Below, one piece after another: positions 1 through 7,024 of a stretch of 35,164 nucleotides of DNA. The DNA comes from Bacillota bacterium (GTDB lineage Bacteria; Bacillota; Sulfobacillia; Thermaerobacterales; RSA17): assembly GCA_017577485.1 (NCBI GenBank), contig PKRI01000020.1, positions 1 through 35,164 of the forward strand, read 5' to 3'. Position numbers and translations under genes: made by a program. The number at the start of each line of letters is the position of its first letter. The first letter of the stretch is position 1. Under the pieces are notes generated by a model. That model was not told where the DNA came from. It did not search any database and saw only the letters and a program-made list of their open reading frames with translations.

Positions 1-533
1 GCGGCTCCGGAGGCCGCCGCTCTATCCTGGCTGGGCTGGGGGGGCATCCCCGGGTGGGCGGGGCCATGCCCAACACCTCGTGCAGCCTGGGCGCGGGGGC
101 CACGGCCCTGTGCCCCGGCCGGGACGTGCCTGCCGAGGCGATGGAGACGGCGCGGCGGCTGTTCGACCCGCTGGGGGTCACCGTGGACATCACCGAGGAC
201 CTGTTTGACGCCGTGACCGCCGTCAGCGGCAGCGGTCCCGCCTATGTGTACCTGCTGGCGGAAGCGGTCATCGAAGCCGCCCGGTCCCTGGGCCTGACCG
301 ACGAAGCCGCCCGCCTGCTGACGGCCCAGACCATCCTGGGCGCCGGCCGCATGCTGCTGGCCGAGGACGCCGATCCCCGGGAACTGCGCCGGCGCGTCAC
401 GTCGCCCGGCGGCACCACGGCGGCCGCCCTGGCAGTGCTGGAGCAGGCCGGAGTGGTCGCCCGGGTCCACGAGGCGGTGCGGCGGGCGGCGGCCCGGTCC
501 GCGGAACTGGCTGCCCTGGCGGCCCACAGCTGA
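1..533 (+). CDS. proC: Pyrroline-5-carboxylate reductase, C-terminal part (5' truncated by window edge)
   Basis: ProC reduces 1-pyrroline-5-carboxylate to L-proline with NAD(P)H, the last step of proline synthesis in the cytoplasm. The reading frame is open from base 3, with no start in view, and runs about 176 codons to TGA. The visible part has the family's AMPNT segment near the edge, then the C-terminal dimerisation domain with AVSGSGPAY and the RRRVTSPGGTT signature. A full ProC is about 270 residues, so roughly the N-terminal third (the Rossmann domain) is missing. A GTG at 54 is in frame but lies inside the conserved core, so I do not take it as the start. The first bases read VGGAMPNTS where the family usually has V-R-AMPNTP, which may reflect poor sequence at a contig end. 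Confidence 0.93.
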   Translation, partial: GSGGRRSILAGLGGHPRVGGAMPNTSCSLGAGATALCPGRDVPAEAMETARRLFDPLGVTVDITEDLFDAVTAVSGSGPAYVYLLAEAVIEAARSLGLTDEAARLLTAQTILGAGRMLLAEDADPRELRRRVTSPGGTTAAALAVLEQAGVVARVHEAVRRAAARSAELAALAAHS

Positions 534-606
534 CGACACCCCCTCCGGGGCGGGAATCCTGTCCGGCCCGGCGAAACTGAAGGGGCAGGAACCGCCCAGG
601 GGGGTC

Positions 607-2367
607 TTGTGCTTGTCGTCCTTCAACGATCTGGTGCACCAGTTGGCCGAACGCGTACTGCAGCGCACCGACCTCACCCAGGAACTGATCAGCGACACGG
701 CGGCGCGGCTGGAGGGGGTGACGGTGCGCCTGGGGGAACTGCGGGACCTTCTGCCCCAGGAGATTGCCCCGGGCGTGGCCTTCGATCCCACGCATCCCTC
801 GCTCAGGACGCCGCCGCAGATCAAGCTGGAAGACCTGGCCGGCGCCGGCTCGGGCGGCACCGGCTACGCCGCGGTGGTTCCCGGGGGCGCCGCCGGCGAG
901 GCCGCCCCGGGCACGGCGGAGCCCGGCACGGCTGAGCCCGCTGCGCCCCGGCCTGAGATCTGCGCCGACGACGACCTGGCCGGGCTGTCCATCGCTGACC
1001 TGCTGGCCGAGATCCACAGCCGCCGGCTTTCGCCCGTGGAACTGGTGGAGCGGGTCCTGGCCCGCATCGAGGCCCTGGAACCCCGGCTCAACGCCTTCGT
1101 CACCGTCATGGCCGACGAGGCCCGCCGCCAGGCGCGGGCCCTGGAGGAGGAACTGGCGTCGGGCCGGTCCCCGCGGCCGCTCCACGGCATTCCCGTAGCA
1201 ATCAAGGACAACATCGACGTGGCCGGGGTGCCCACCACCGCCGGGTCCCGCACCCGCGCCGACCACGTGGCTTCCGCCGACGCCACGGTGGTGGCGCGGC
1301 TGCGGCAGGCCGGCGCGGTCATCATCGGCAAGACGGCCACCCACGAGTTCGCCTTTGGCGTCACCACCGACACGCCGTACCACGGCCCCGTCCAGAACCC
1401 GTGGCGGCCGGGTCACACGGCCGGCGGGTCCAGCGGCGGCTCCGGGGCGGCGGTGGGGGCCCGCATCGTCCCCGCGGCCCTGGGCACCGACACGGGCGGG
1501 TCCATCCGCATCCCCGCCGCGGCCTGCGGCACGGTGGGCTTCAAGGCCACCTACGGCCTGGTCAGCAAGCACGGCGTGGTGCCGCTGTGCTGGTCCATCG
1601 ACCACGTAGGGCCCCTGGCCCACACGGTCGACGACGCGGCCCGGGTGCTGGCGGCCATCGCTGGCCCCGATCCGCTGGACGCCACGACGCTGGGTCCTGC
1701 CCAGGCCGGCGCCGTCCGGTGGGATGCCGCCGGCGACGCCGGAAACCTGTCGGACGTGCGCATCGGCCTGCCGGCAGGCTGGCTGGACGACCGCGTGGAC
1801 CCCGGGGTGCGCGCCAGGATTGACGAGGCGCTGCGGGCGCTGGCCGGCCTCGGGGCCCAGATCGAAGAGGTGCCCTATCCCCCGCCGGGCGTCATGGCCC
1901 TGCTGAACCGGGTCCTGGCCCTGGCGGAGGGCAGCGCCTACCATGCGCGGGCCCTGGCGGCGCGGGGCGGGGACTATGCGCCCGACGTCCGGGCCCGCTT
2001 CGAGTTGGGCCAGTTCCTGCTGGCCCAGGACTACCTGCTGGCGCTGCGCCTGCGGACGGAGATGGCCCGCATCACGCACCAGGCGCTGGACCGGGTGACG
2101 GTGCTGGTGACGCCCACCATGCCCATCACGGCGCCGCCGTTCGGGCAGGCGGTGCGGTCGTGGGGCAGCGGCCAGGCGGAGGCGGTCCCCGACGCCATGA
2201 TCCGCCTGACGGCGCCGTTCAGCCTGATCGGCTTCCCGGCGCTGAGCGTGCCCTGCGGGACCGCCGGCGGCCTGCCGGTGAGCATCCAGATCGTCGGCCG
2301 CCCGCTGGACGAGGCCGTCCTGGTGCGGATCGGGCGGGCGGTGGAGCAGTCGTTGGGCGCGGCGTAG
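607..2367 (+). CDS. Amidase-signature family hydrolase with AtzG/GatC-like N-terminal extension
   Basis: Cytoplasmic hydrolase of an unknown amide; relatives include GatA and AtzE. The 586-residue product has an amidase core from about residue 122. The Ser-cisSer-Lys triad is visible as Lys200 (VAIKDN), Ser276 (GGSSGGSG) and Ser299 (GTDTGGSIRIP). The first 75 or so residues are helical and end in EIAPGVAFDP, which resembles the small AtzG/GatC-type subunit fused to some amidases. A low-complexity Ala/Pro/Gly/Glu linker (about residues 80-118) joins the two parts. The start is uncertain: TTG at 607 follows a G-rich stretch, and TTG at 613 is an alternative. The gene begins 73 bases after proC on the same strand. 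A GatA role is unlikely because no gatB or gatC is adjacent; the substrate cannot be read from the sequence. Confidence 0.88.
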   Translation: MCLSSFNDLVHQLAERVLQRTDLTQELISDTAARLEGVTVRLGELRDLLPQEIAPGVAFDPTHPSLRTPPQIKLEDLAGAGSGGTGYAAVVPGGAAGEAAPGTAEPGTAEPAAPRPEICADDDLAGLSIADLLAEIHSRRLSPVELVERVLARIEALEPRLNAFVTVMADEARRQARALEEELASGRSPRPLHGIPVAIKDNIDVAGVPTTAGSRTRADHVASADATVVARLRQAGAVIIGKTATHEFAFGVTTDTPYHGPVQNPWRPGHTAGGSSGGSGAAVGARIVPAALGTDTGGSIRIPAAACGTVGFKATYGLVSKHGVVPLCWSIDHVGPLAHTVDDAARVLAAIAGPDPLDATTLGPAQAGAVRWDAAGDAGNLSDVRIGLPAGWLDDRVDPGVRARIDEALRALAGLGAQIEEVPYPPPGVMALLNRVLALAEGSAYHARALAARGGDYAPDVRARFELGQFLLAQDYLLALRLRTEMARITHQALDRVTVLVTPTMPITAPPFGQAVRSWGSGQAEAVPDAMIRLTAPFSLIGFPALSVPCGTAGGLPVSIQIVGRPLDEAVLVRIGRAVEQSLGAA

Positions 2368-2499
2368 GGCCCGGTGGCGCCCGGGGCCGCCGGGTTGGGC
2401 GTACCAGCCGCCGGGGCCGCCATGTACGCCCCCGGGCAGCCGGGGACCGCGCACGGGATGCCCGCGCGCGGCGCACAATTGGAATCGGGAGTGGGACAC

Positions 2500-2847
2500 A
2501 TGTGGATTCTGCTGCGGATCCTGCTCTACGCGCAGTTCCTGCTGGGCGCAGGCCGCGTCCTGGGCCTGGTCCGCAACCCGTTTGTGTGGGAGATGCACAT
2601 CGGCATCGGCGGCCTAGCGGCCATCATCGCCCTGTTGCTGCTGAAGTCCACCCAGGCGCCGGTCAACGCCGGGCTGCGGGCGGCCGCCCGCTTCATGCCC
2701 CTGGTGGCGCTGCTCATCGGCCTGGCGCGGTACTTCGACTGGCTGATCGATCCCTTCACCTACTGGCTGCACGTGCTGTCGGGCATCATCGCCGTGGGCC
2801 TGGTGGAAGCCGCCGGCGGCCAGGAGCGGCGCGCCCAGCGGTCGTAA
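2500..2847 (+). CDS. Small four-helix membrane protein, unknown function
   Basis: Predicted 115-residue integral membrane protein. Four hydrophobic segments are visible at about residues 3-22, 32-48, 62-80 and 87-105, with a short basic tail (QERRAQRS). The frame is open further upstream to 2374, but that part is Gly/Ala/Pro-rich and not protein-like. ATG at 2500 follows GGGAGTGGG at suitable spacing and opens directly into the first helix, so I place the start there. The gene lies 132 bases after the amidase and converges on sodC. I see no enzyme motif and no haem or metal ligand pattern I can name. The arrangement is like small conserved membrane proteins of Bacillales and Clostridia, but I cannot assign a family. 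Confidence 0.75.
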   Translation: MWILLRILLYAQFLLGAGRVLGLVRNPFVWEMHIGIGGLAAIIALLLLKSTQAPVNAGLRAAARFMPLVALLIGLARYFDWLIDPFTYWLHVLSGIIAVGLVEAAGGQERRAQRS

Positions 2848-2957
2848 GGAGCGGTTCCGCAGCGGGATGCGGTGAGGGCCGCGGTGTGGGCTGCGATGCG
2901 GGCTGCGGCGAGGGTCAGGGTGCCAGCTTCGATGAGGGCCGCGCCTTTCCGGCCGGC

Positions 2958-3650
2958 CTACTGGCCCTGGCCGCTCGCCGGCTCGATGACGCCGCAGGCC
3001 AGGCGGGGGCCCGAGGCGCCGGCCGGCTGGGTCCGGTAGTCGTCGGGATGCAGGTGGACGATGACCGACCGGCCCACCACGTCGGCGGGCCGGAACTCGT
3101 CGGTAAAGAAGGTCATCACGCTGACCCCGCCGCCGTCCGGGTTGGAGAAGATGACCGGGAAGTCGCCCGGGTGGTCGCCGTGGGGCTTGCCCTCGGGGTT
3201 CCAGTGGCCGCCGGCCGCCAGGAAGGGGTCCTGGGGATCGCCCACCTCGCAGGTCCCGAACTCGTGGATGTGAAAACCGTGGGGTCCCACGGGATCCTGG
3301 TCCCCCTCGGCGGGACGGTACGGGGGAAGCCCGCGGATCCCCACCGCCACCGTGGCGCCCCCGTTCGATTCGAAGAACAGGACCTGACCCTGGATCTCGG
3401 GCGCCAGGGGTCCTCCCTCGAGGATGGCGACGGCGGCCGGCGGCGTTTCGATGCGGAGGGGACCGGCCGCAAAGCCCGTCCCGGCGGGGTCTGCAGGACT
3501 CGCCGGCCCGCCGCCTGCGCCTGGCTCCGGCCCCGACGGCAGCGCCGGCGGGAATACGGAGGGGAGCACCTCCCGTCCCAGCGCGCCCAGCAGGATCACC
3601 GCCGCCACCAGCAGCGCCGCCCGCAGGATCCGACTGCCCCGCAGCACCAT
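2958..3650 (-). CDS. sodC: Membrane-anchored Cu/Zn superoxide dismutase
   Basis: Converts superoxide to oxygen and hydrogen peroxide outside the membrane. The 230-residue product has a basic N-terminus and one hydrophobic segment (about residues 8-25) with no lipobox, then a Pro/Gly/Ala-rich linker, then the SOD fold. All metal-ligand motifs are present: GPHGFHIHEFGTC (two Cu-binding His), GGHWNP, HGDHPGDFP (Zn-site His and Asp) and VHLHPDDY (Cu-site His). Cysteines in GTC and LACGVI can form the family disulphide. I chose ATG at 3650 because GGGAGG lies just upstream; an ATG-like start 17 codons earlier would add a Gly/Pro-rich stretch with no clear ribosome site. The gene is divergent from codB and convergent with the small membrane protein gene. 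The anchored form fits a Gram-positive cell surface. Confidence 0.93.
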   Translation of the reverse strand: MVLRGSRILRAALLVAAVILLGALGREVLPSVFPPALPSGPEPGAGGGPASPADPAGTGFAAGPLRIETPPAAVAILEGGPLAPEIQGQVLFFESNGGATVAVGIRGLPPYRPAEGDQDPVGPHGFHIHEFGTCEVGDPQDPFLAAGGHWNPEGKPHGDHPGDFPVIFSNPDGGGVSVMTFFTDEFRPADVVGRSVIVHLHPDDYRTQPAGASGPRLACGVIEPASGQGQ

Positions 3651-3743
3651 GGCCCTGCCTCCCGGTCCATGGAGTTCGGGCCCGGCAGGCCCGTCACCCA
3701 ATGGCTACAACCCGGACGCTCAATCTAGACCGCAGGACTGTGT

Positions 3744-3831
3744 CGTTCTTACAAGAGGGAGGCTGAGAACGGTGACGAAAACGCGTCTTTCGTACAGCGC
3801 CCTTGAAGGAATCTGGAAAATATCGGGGCGC
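3744..3831 (+). promoter_or_regulatory. Structured codB leader: three consecutive hairpins
   Basis: Three perfect six-base stems lie in a row just upstream of codB: 3744-3749 (CGTTCT) with 3766-3771, 3775-3780 (ACGAAA) with 3788-3793, and 3797-3802 (GCGCCC) with 3826-3831. The third encloses an inner CTGG/TCGG pairing. The last stem ends about ten bases before the codB ribosome site. This looks like a cis-acting leader RNA. CTGAGA at 3763-3768 and AATCTGG at 3810-3816 resemble thiamine pyrophosphate riboswitch boxes, but helix P2 is not recognisable and the boxes lie too far apart, so the class is unassigned. Confidence 0.45.
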
Positions 3832-3856
3832 GGGTTATCCGGGAGGTGAACCTGTC

Positions 3857-5167
3857 GTGAGCGTACACGCTGCGCCGCAGGCGGCGGGGAACGCCGTGCA
3901 CGTCGACCCCGACTACCCGCTGGCCCAGGTGCCGGCCTCGGCACGCCGCAACTTCTGGTCGCTGACGGTGGTGCTGCTGGGCTTCACCTTCTTCACCCCG
4001 ACCATGCTGGCGGGGGCGCAGGTGGGCGCGGCCTTCACCTTTGGCGAGTTCCTGAGCGTGCTGGTGGTCGGCAGCCTCATCCTCGGCGGCTACGTCGGCG
4101 CCCTGTCGGCGGTGGGGGCCCATACGGGCCTGACCACGGTCCTGATGTCCCGCTACACGCTGGGCACCGCCGGCGCCAAGTGGGCCGACCTGCTGCTGGG
4201 CGGCACCCAGGTGGGCTGGTACGGCGTCACCGCGGCCACCTTCGGCGAGCTGGTCGCCCAGGCTTTCGGCCTCCAGCAGTACACCTGGCTGCTGATGATC
4301 CTCGGCGGCGTGCTGATGGGCATCACGGCCTACTACGGCTACCGGGGCATGGAAATCCTCAGCTATGTGTCGGTGCCGATGCTGTTCATCCTGGCCTTCT
4401 GGGTGACGGCCCGCTCCCTGGATGAAGTGGGCGGCTGGGCCGGCATGTTCGCCCAGCGGCCCGTGGAGACCATGACCTGGGCCACGGCCATCACCATCAT
4501 CGTCGGCACCTTCGCCAGCGGCGGCACGCAGACGCCCAACTGGTCCCGCTTCAGCAAGTCGTGGCAGCAGGCCCTGCTGGCCGGACTCATCGCGTTCTTC
4601 CTGGGTAACGGCGTGATGCTCTTCTTCGGGGCCGTGGGCGCCATTGCGTTCCAGGAGGCCGACTTCGTCAACGTGCTGATGAAGATGGGGCTGGTCTTCT
4701 GGGGCCTGGTGTTCATGGTGCTCAACCTCTGGACCACCAACGACAACACCGCCTACGCCTTCGGCGTGGCCGGCGCCGAGTTCTTCAACGTCCCCACCAA
4801 GAAGCCGTTCATCATCGGCGGCATCGTCATCGGCATCATCCTGGCCATCACCGGCATCTACAACGCCCTGATCGCGTGGCTCAGCTTCCTGGGCACCTTC
4901 ATCCCGCCGCTGGGCGGCGTGATCCTGGGCGACTACCTGTTCTACTGGCGGGGCAAGCTGCCGCCGCTGGAGAGCATGCGCTTCCGTACCGTGCGCTGGA
5001 GCGCCGTGGTGGCCTACCTGCTGGGCACCGCCGCTGCATACTTCGGCGGCCTGGCAGGCATCGGCATCCCGCCGCTGAACGGCATCATTGTGGCGGGCCT
5101 GGCTCTGCCGGTGTGCGAGGCCATCTTCCGGGCGCTGGGAGCAGAGCAGAAGCACGAGGTGGCCTGA
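3857..5167 (+). CDS. codB: Cytosine permease (NCS1 family)
   Basis: Proton- or sodium-coupled importer of cytosine (or a related pyrimidine) in the NCS1 family. The 436-residue product has the family's usual length and about twelve hydrophobic segments. It carries CodB-like signatures: GAHTGLTTVLMSRYTLG at about residues 90-106, then LLLGGTQVGWYGV at about 112-124, and later a LNLWTTNDNTAY segment. GTG at 3857 is chosen because GGGAGGTGA lies seven bases upstream and the leader stem ends before it. The downstream neighbour is cytosine deaminase, the same pairing as E. coli codBA, which supports cytosine as substrate. The TPP-like elements in the leader leave open a CytX-type hydroxymethylpyrimidine role, but the codA linkage favours CodB. 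Confidence 0.9.
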   Translation: MSVHAAPQAAGNAVHVDPDYPLAQVPASARRNFWSLTVVLLGFTFFTPTMLAGAQVGAAFTFGEFLSVLVVGSLILGGYVGALSAVGAHTGLTTVLMSRYTLGTAGAKWADLLLGGTQVGWYGVTAATFGELVAQAFGLQQYTWLLMILGGVLMGITAYYGYRGMEILSYVSVPMLFILAFWVTARSLDEVGGWAGMFAQRPVETMTWATAITIIVGTFASGGTQTPNWSRFSKSWQQALLAGLIAFFLGNGVMLFFGAVGAIAFQEADFVNVLMKMGLVFWGLVFMVLNLWTTNDNTAYAFGVAGAEFFNVPTKKPFIIGGIVIGIILAITGIYNALIAWLSFLGTFIPPLGGVILGDYLFYWRGKLPPLESMRFRTVRWSAVVAYLLGTAAAYFGGLAGIGIPPLNGIIVAGLALPVCEAIFRALGAEQKHEVA

Positions 5168-5240
5168 GGCTCCCGGCCGGAGGCCGCGGGCCTGCGGCCC
5201 CGGCGGCGGCAGTCCTGGTGGTCTCATCGCGTGGTGAGCG

Positions 5241-5273
5241 ACGGTGCGCCGGGCCCCGTGCCCGGCGCACCGT
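5241..5273 (+). promoter_or_regulatory. Perfect 14-bp hairpin between codB and codA
   Basis: Bases 5241-5254 (ACGGTGCGCCGGGC) pair without mismatch with 5260-5273 around a five-base loop. The hairpin sits in the 124-base gap between codB and codA and ends 12 bases before the codA ribosome site GAGGAGG (5285-5291). There is no T-run, so it is not a normal intrinsic terminator. It may set the codB/codA ratio through mRNA processing, stability or partial termination. Confidence 0.6.
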
Positions 5274-5291
5274 GCACTGTCGACGAGGAGG

Positions 5292-6581
5292 TTGGCTGCG
5301 CTGGAACGCTACGATCTCATCTTCCGCAACGTACGGCTGCGCTCGGGCGAGACCGTCGACCTGGGCATCCGGGAGGGGCGCTTCGCCGCCGTCCAGGCGG
5401 GGCTGGCCGGCGAGGCCGGCAGGGTCATCGACGCCGGCGGCCGCCTGGCCTCGCCGCCCCTGATCGAACCCCACTGTCACCTGGACGCGGTCCTGACCGA
5501 GGGTCAGCCCCGCTCCAACGCCAGCGGCACGCTGCTGGAGGGCATCGCCATCTGGGCGGAACGGAAGCAGGCGCTGACCCATGACGACGTCAAGCAGCGG
5601 GCCACCGAGGGCATCCTCTGGTACGCCAGCCAGGGAGCGCTCCACATCCGCACCCACGTGGACGTGTGCGATCCCAACCTGACCGCCCTGAAGGCGCTGC
5701 TGGAGGTCCGCGAGGAGGTCCGCGATCTGGTGGACCTGCAGCTGGTGGCCTTCCCGCAGGAGGGCATCCTGTCGTACCCGCGGGGCGCCGAACTGCTGGA
5801 GGAGGCCCTGCGCCTGGGCTGCGACGTGGTGGGCGCCATCCCCCACTACGAGACGACCCGCGACATGGGCGTCGAGTCCCTGCGCATCGCCTTCGACCTG
5901 GCCGAGAAGTACGACCGGCTGCTGGACGCCCACTGCGACGAGACCGACGACGACCAGTCGCGCTTCGTGGAGGTCATGGCCGCCGAAACCATCGCCCGCG
6001 GCCTGCAGGGACGGGTCACCGCCAGCCACACCACGGCCATGCACTCGTACAACAACGCCTACGCCTTCAAGCTGTTCGGGTGGCTGAAGCGGGCCGACCT
6101 CAACATCATCGCCAACCCGCCGGACAACATCATCCTTCAGGGCCGGTTCGACACGTATCCCAAGCGGCGGGGCATGACCCGGATCAAGGAACTGCTGGAG
6201 TTCGGCATCAACGTGGCGGTGGGCCACGACTCGGTGATGGACCCGTGGTACCCGCTGGGGACCGGCAACATGCTGCACGCCGCCTTCCTGGCGCTGCACA
6301 TCGGGCACATGAGCGGGTACGACGAGATCCCGCGGGTGTGGGACCTGGTCACCGACAACTCGGCCCGGGTGCTGAACATCACCGATTCCTACGGGATCGC
6401 CCCGGGCAAGCCCGCGGACTTCGTGGTGTTCGACGCCCCCACCGACCGGGACGCGCTGCGCATGCTGGCGCCGGCGCTGTGGTGCGTCAAGCGGGGGCGG
6501 GTGGTGTTCGAGCGGGAGCCGTCGACGGTTCGGGTGTACCGGGAAGGCCAGGAGCCGCGGCCGGTGGTTTACCTGCGCTGA
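5292..6581 (+). CDS. codA: Cytosine deaminase (amidohydrolase superfamily)
   Basis: Hydrolyses cytosine to uracil and ammonia, feeding imported cytosine into pyrimidine salvage. The product, about 429 residues, matches E. coli CodA in length and motif order: EPHCHLDAV with the first metal-binding HxH (about residue 58), HCDETDDDQSRFVE, ASHTTAMHSYNNAY, LQGRFDTYPKRRG, then VGHDSVMDPWYPLGTGNML with the active-site Asp. The start is ambiguous. GTG at 5244 lies inside a 14-bp hairpin and has no ribosome site. GAGGAGG at 5285-5291 abuts TTG 5292 and is ideally spaced for an in-frame CTG at 5301, where the conserved sequence LERYDLIFRN begins. I report TTG 5292 as a compromise. The gene forms an operon with codB and is followed by a strong 18-bp hairpin. 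Confidence 0.94.
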   Translation: MAALERYDLIFRNVRLRSGETVDLGIREGRFAAVQAGLAGEAGRVIDAGGRLASPPLIEPHCHLDAVLTEGQPRSNASGTLLEGIAIWAERKQALTHDDVKQRATEGILWYASQGALHIRTHVDVCDPNLTALKALLEVREEVRDLVDLQLVAFPQEGILSYPRGAELLEEALRLGCDVVGAIPHYETTRDMGVESLRIAFDLAEKYDRLLDAHCDETDDDQSRFVEVMAAETIARGLQGRVTASHTTAMHSYNNAYAFKLFGWLKRADLNIIANPPDNIILQGRFDTYPKRRGMTRIKELLEFGINVAVGHDSVMDPWYPLGTGNMLHAAFLALHIGHMSGYDEIPRVWDLVTDNSARVLNITDSYGIAPGKPADFVVFDAPTDRDALRMLAPALWCVKRGRVVFEREPSTVRVYREGQEPRPVVYLR

Positions 6582-6665
6582 CGGGTCGGCTGGTCGGGCC
6601 CCGGGCGCGGCAGCCCCGGTCCAGCGTGCCCCAGCGGCTGGACAGCCATCCAGTTACCCATTCGA

Positions 6666-6709
6666 AGGCGCCGGGTGTGCACCACGGGGTGGGTGCGCGC
6701 CCGGCGCCT
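6666..6709 (+). terminator. Strong hairpin downstream of codA
   Basis: Bases 6666-6683 pair with 6692-6709 over 18 uninterrupted pairs, two of them G-U wobbles, around an eight-base loop. The outer ten pairs (AGGCGCCGGG with CCCGGCGCCT) are perfect. It starts 84 bases after the codA stop. No T-run follows, so termination may be Rho-assisted, or the hairpin may act as a 3' stability element. It lies 35 bases before the repeat element at 6745. Confidence 0.55.
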
Positions 6710-6744
6710 GTCGTAAAGTCCGTTGGGTACTTATCCTGGAGCGC

Positions 6745-6950
6745 CTGTGCAATATTAGGGCTTTTCCCCTCTTATGTCCGCCCGCGGGGCCCCGCCCGTG
6801 CAATATACGGCACAATGTGCTCTTAAAAGGGGGCTGCCGCCGGCCCGCCGCCCCTCCATCCCGGGCACTTAAGGGCTGAACGGCTCCTATTGTGCACGGC
6901 GGCCGCGCCTGAGGCGAAGTTTAGAGCCCTCTTACCCTTATATTGCACGG
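6745..6950. repeat. Palindromic four-unit repeat element, copy A
   Basis: Four 32-nt units: plus at 6745-6776 and 6796-6827, minus at 6868-6899 and 6919-6950. Starts within each pair are 51 bp apart, so the 206-bp element is symmetric about 6848. Each unit has a head like CCGTGCAATAT (positions 1-11; CTGTGCAATAT in the first, CCGTGCACAAT in the third), a variable core, and a tail CTTAA or close variant at about positions 27-31. A second element with the same geometry lies at 25077-25281. The element fills the gap between convergent codA and the dehydratase gene and is less GC-rich than its surroundings. Decayed heads (GTGCACGG, GTGCACAG) occur at about 6967-6999. I do not recognise the family. 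Confidence 0.85.
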
Positions 6951-7024
6951 GCCTTGGGGTGATCCGGTGCACGGCCCGTGGGGCGGCCCGGTGCACAGCT
7001 CGGGGGGGTGATGCCGCCCAGCGG

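Noticed and set aside
397..2598. Very long open frame on the minus strand opposite the amidase gene
   Set aside because: It is Gly/Arg/His/Gln-rich with no recognisable domain, and lies opposite a gene with clear catalytic motifs. Long antisense frames are expected at this GC content.
3744..3831. Confident TPP riboswitch call for the codB leader
   Set aside because: CTGAGA and ATCTGG-like boxes are present, but the P2 strands are missing and the boxes are about 25 bases too far apart. Kept only as a structured leader.
5244..5291. GTG at 5244 as the codA start
   Set aside because: It lies within a perfect 14-bp hairpin, lacks a ribosome site and adds 16 residues with no resemblance to CodA.
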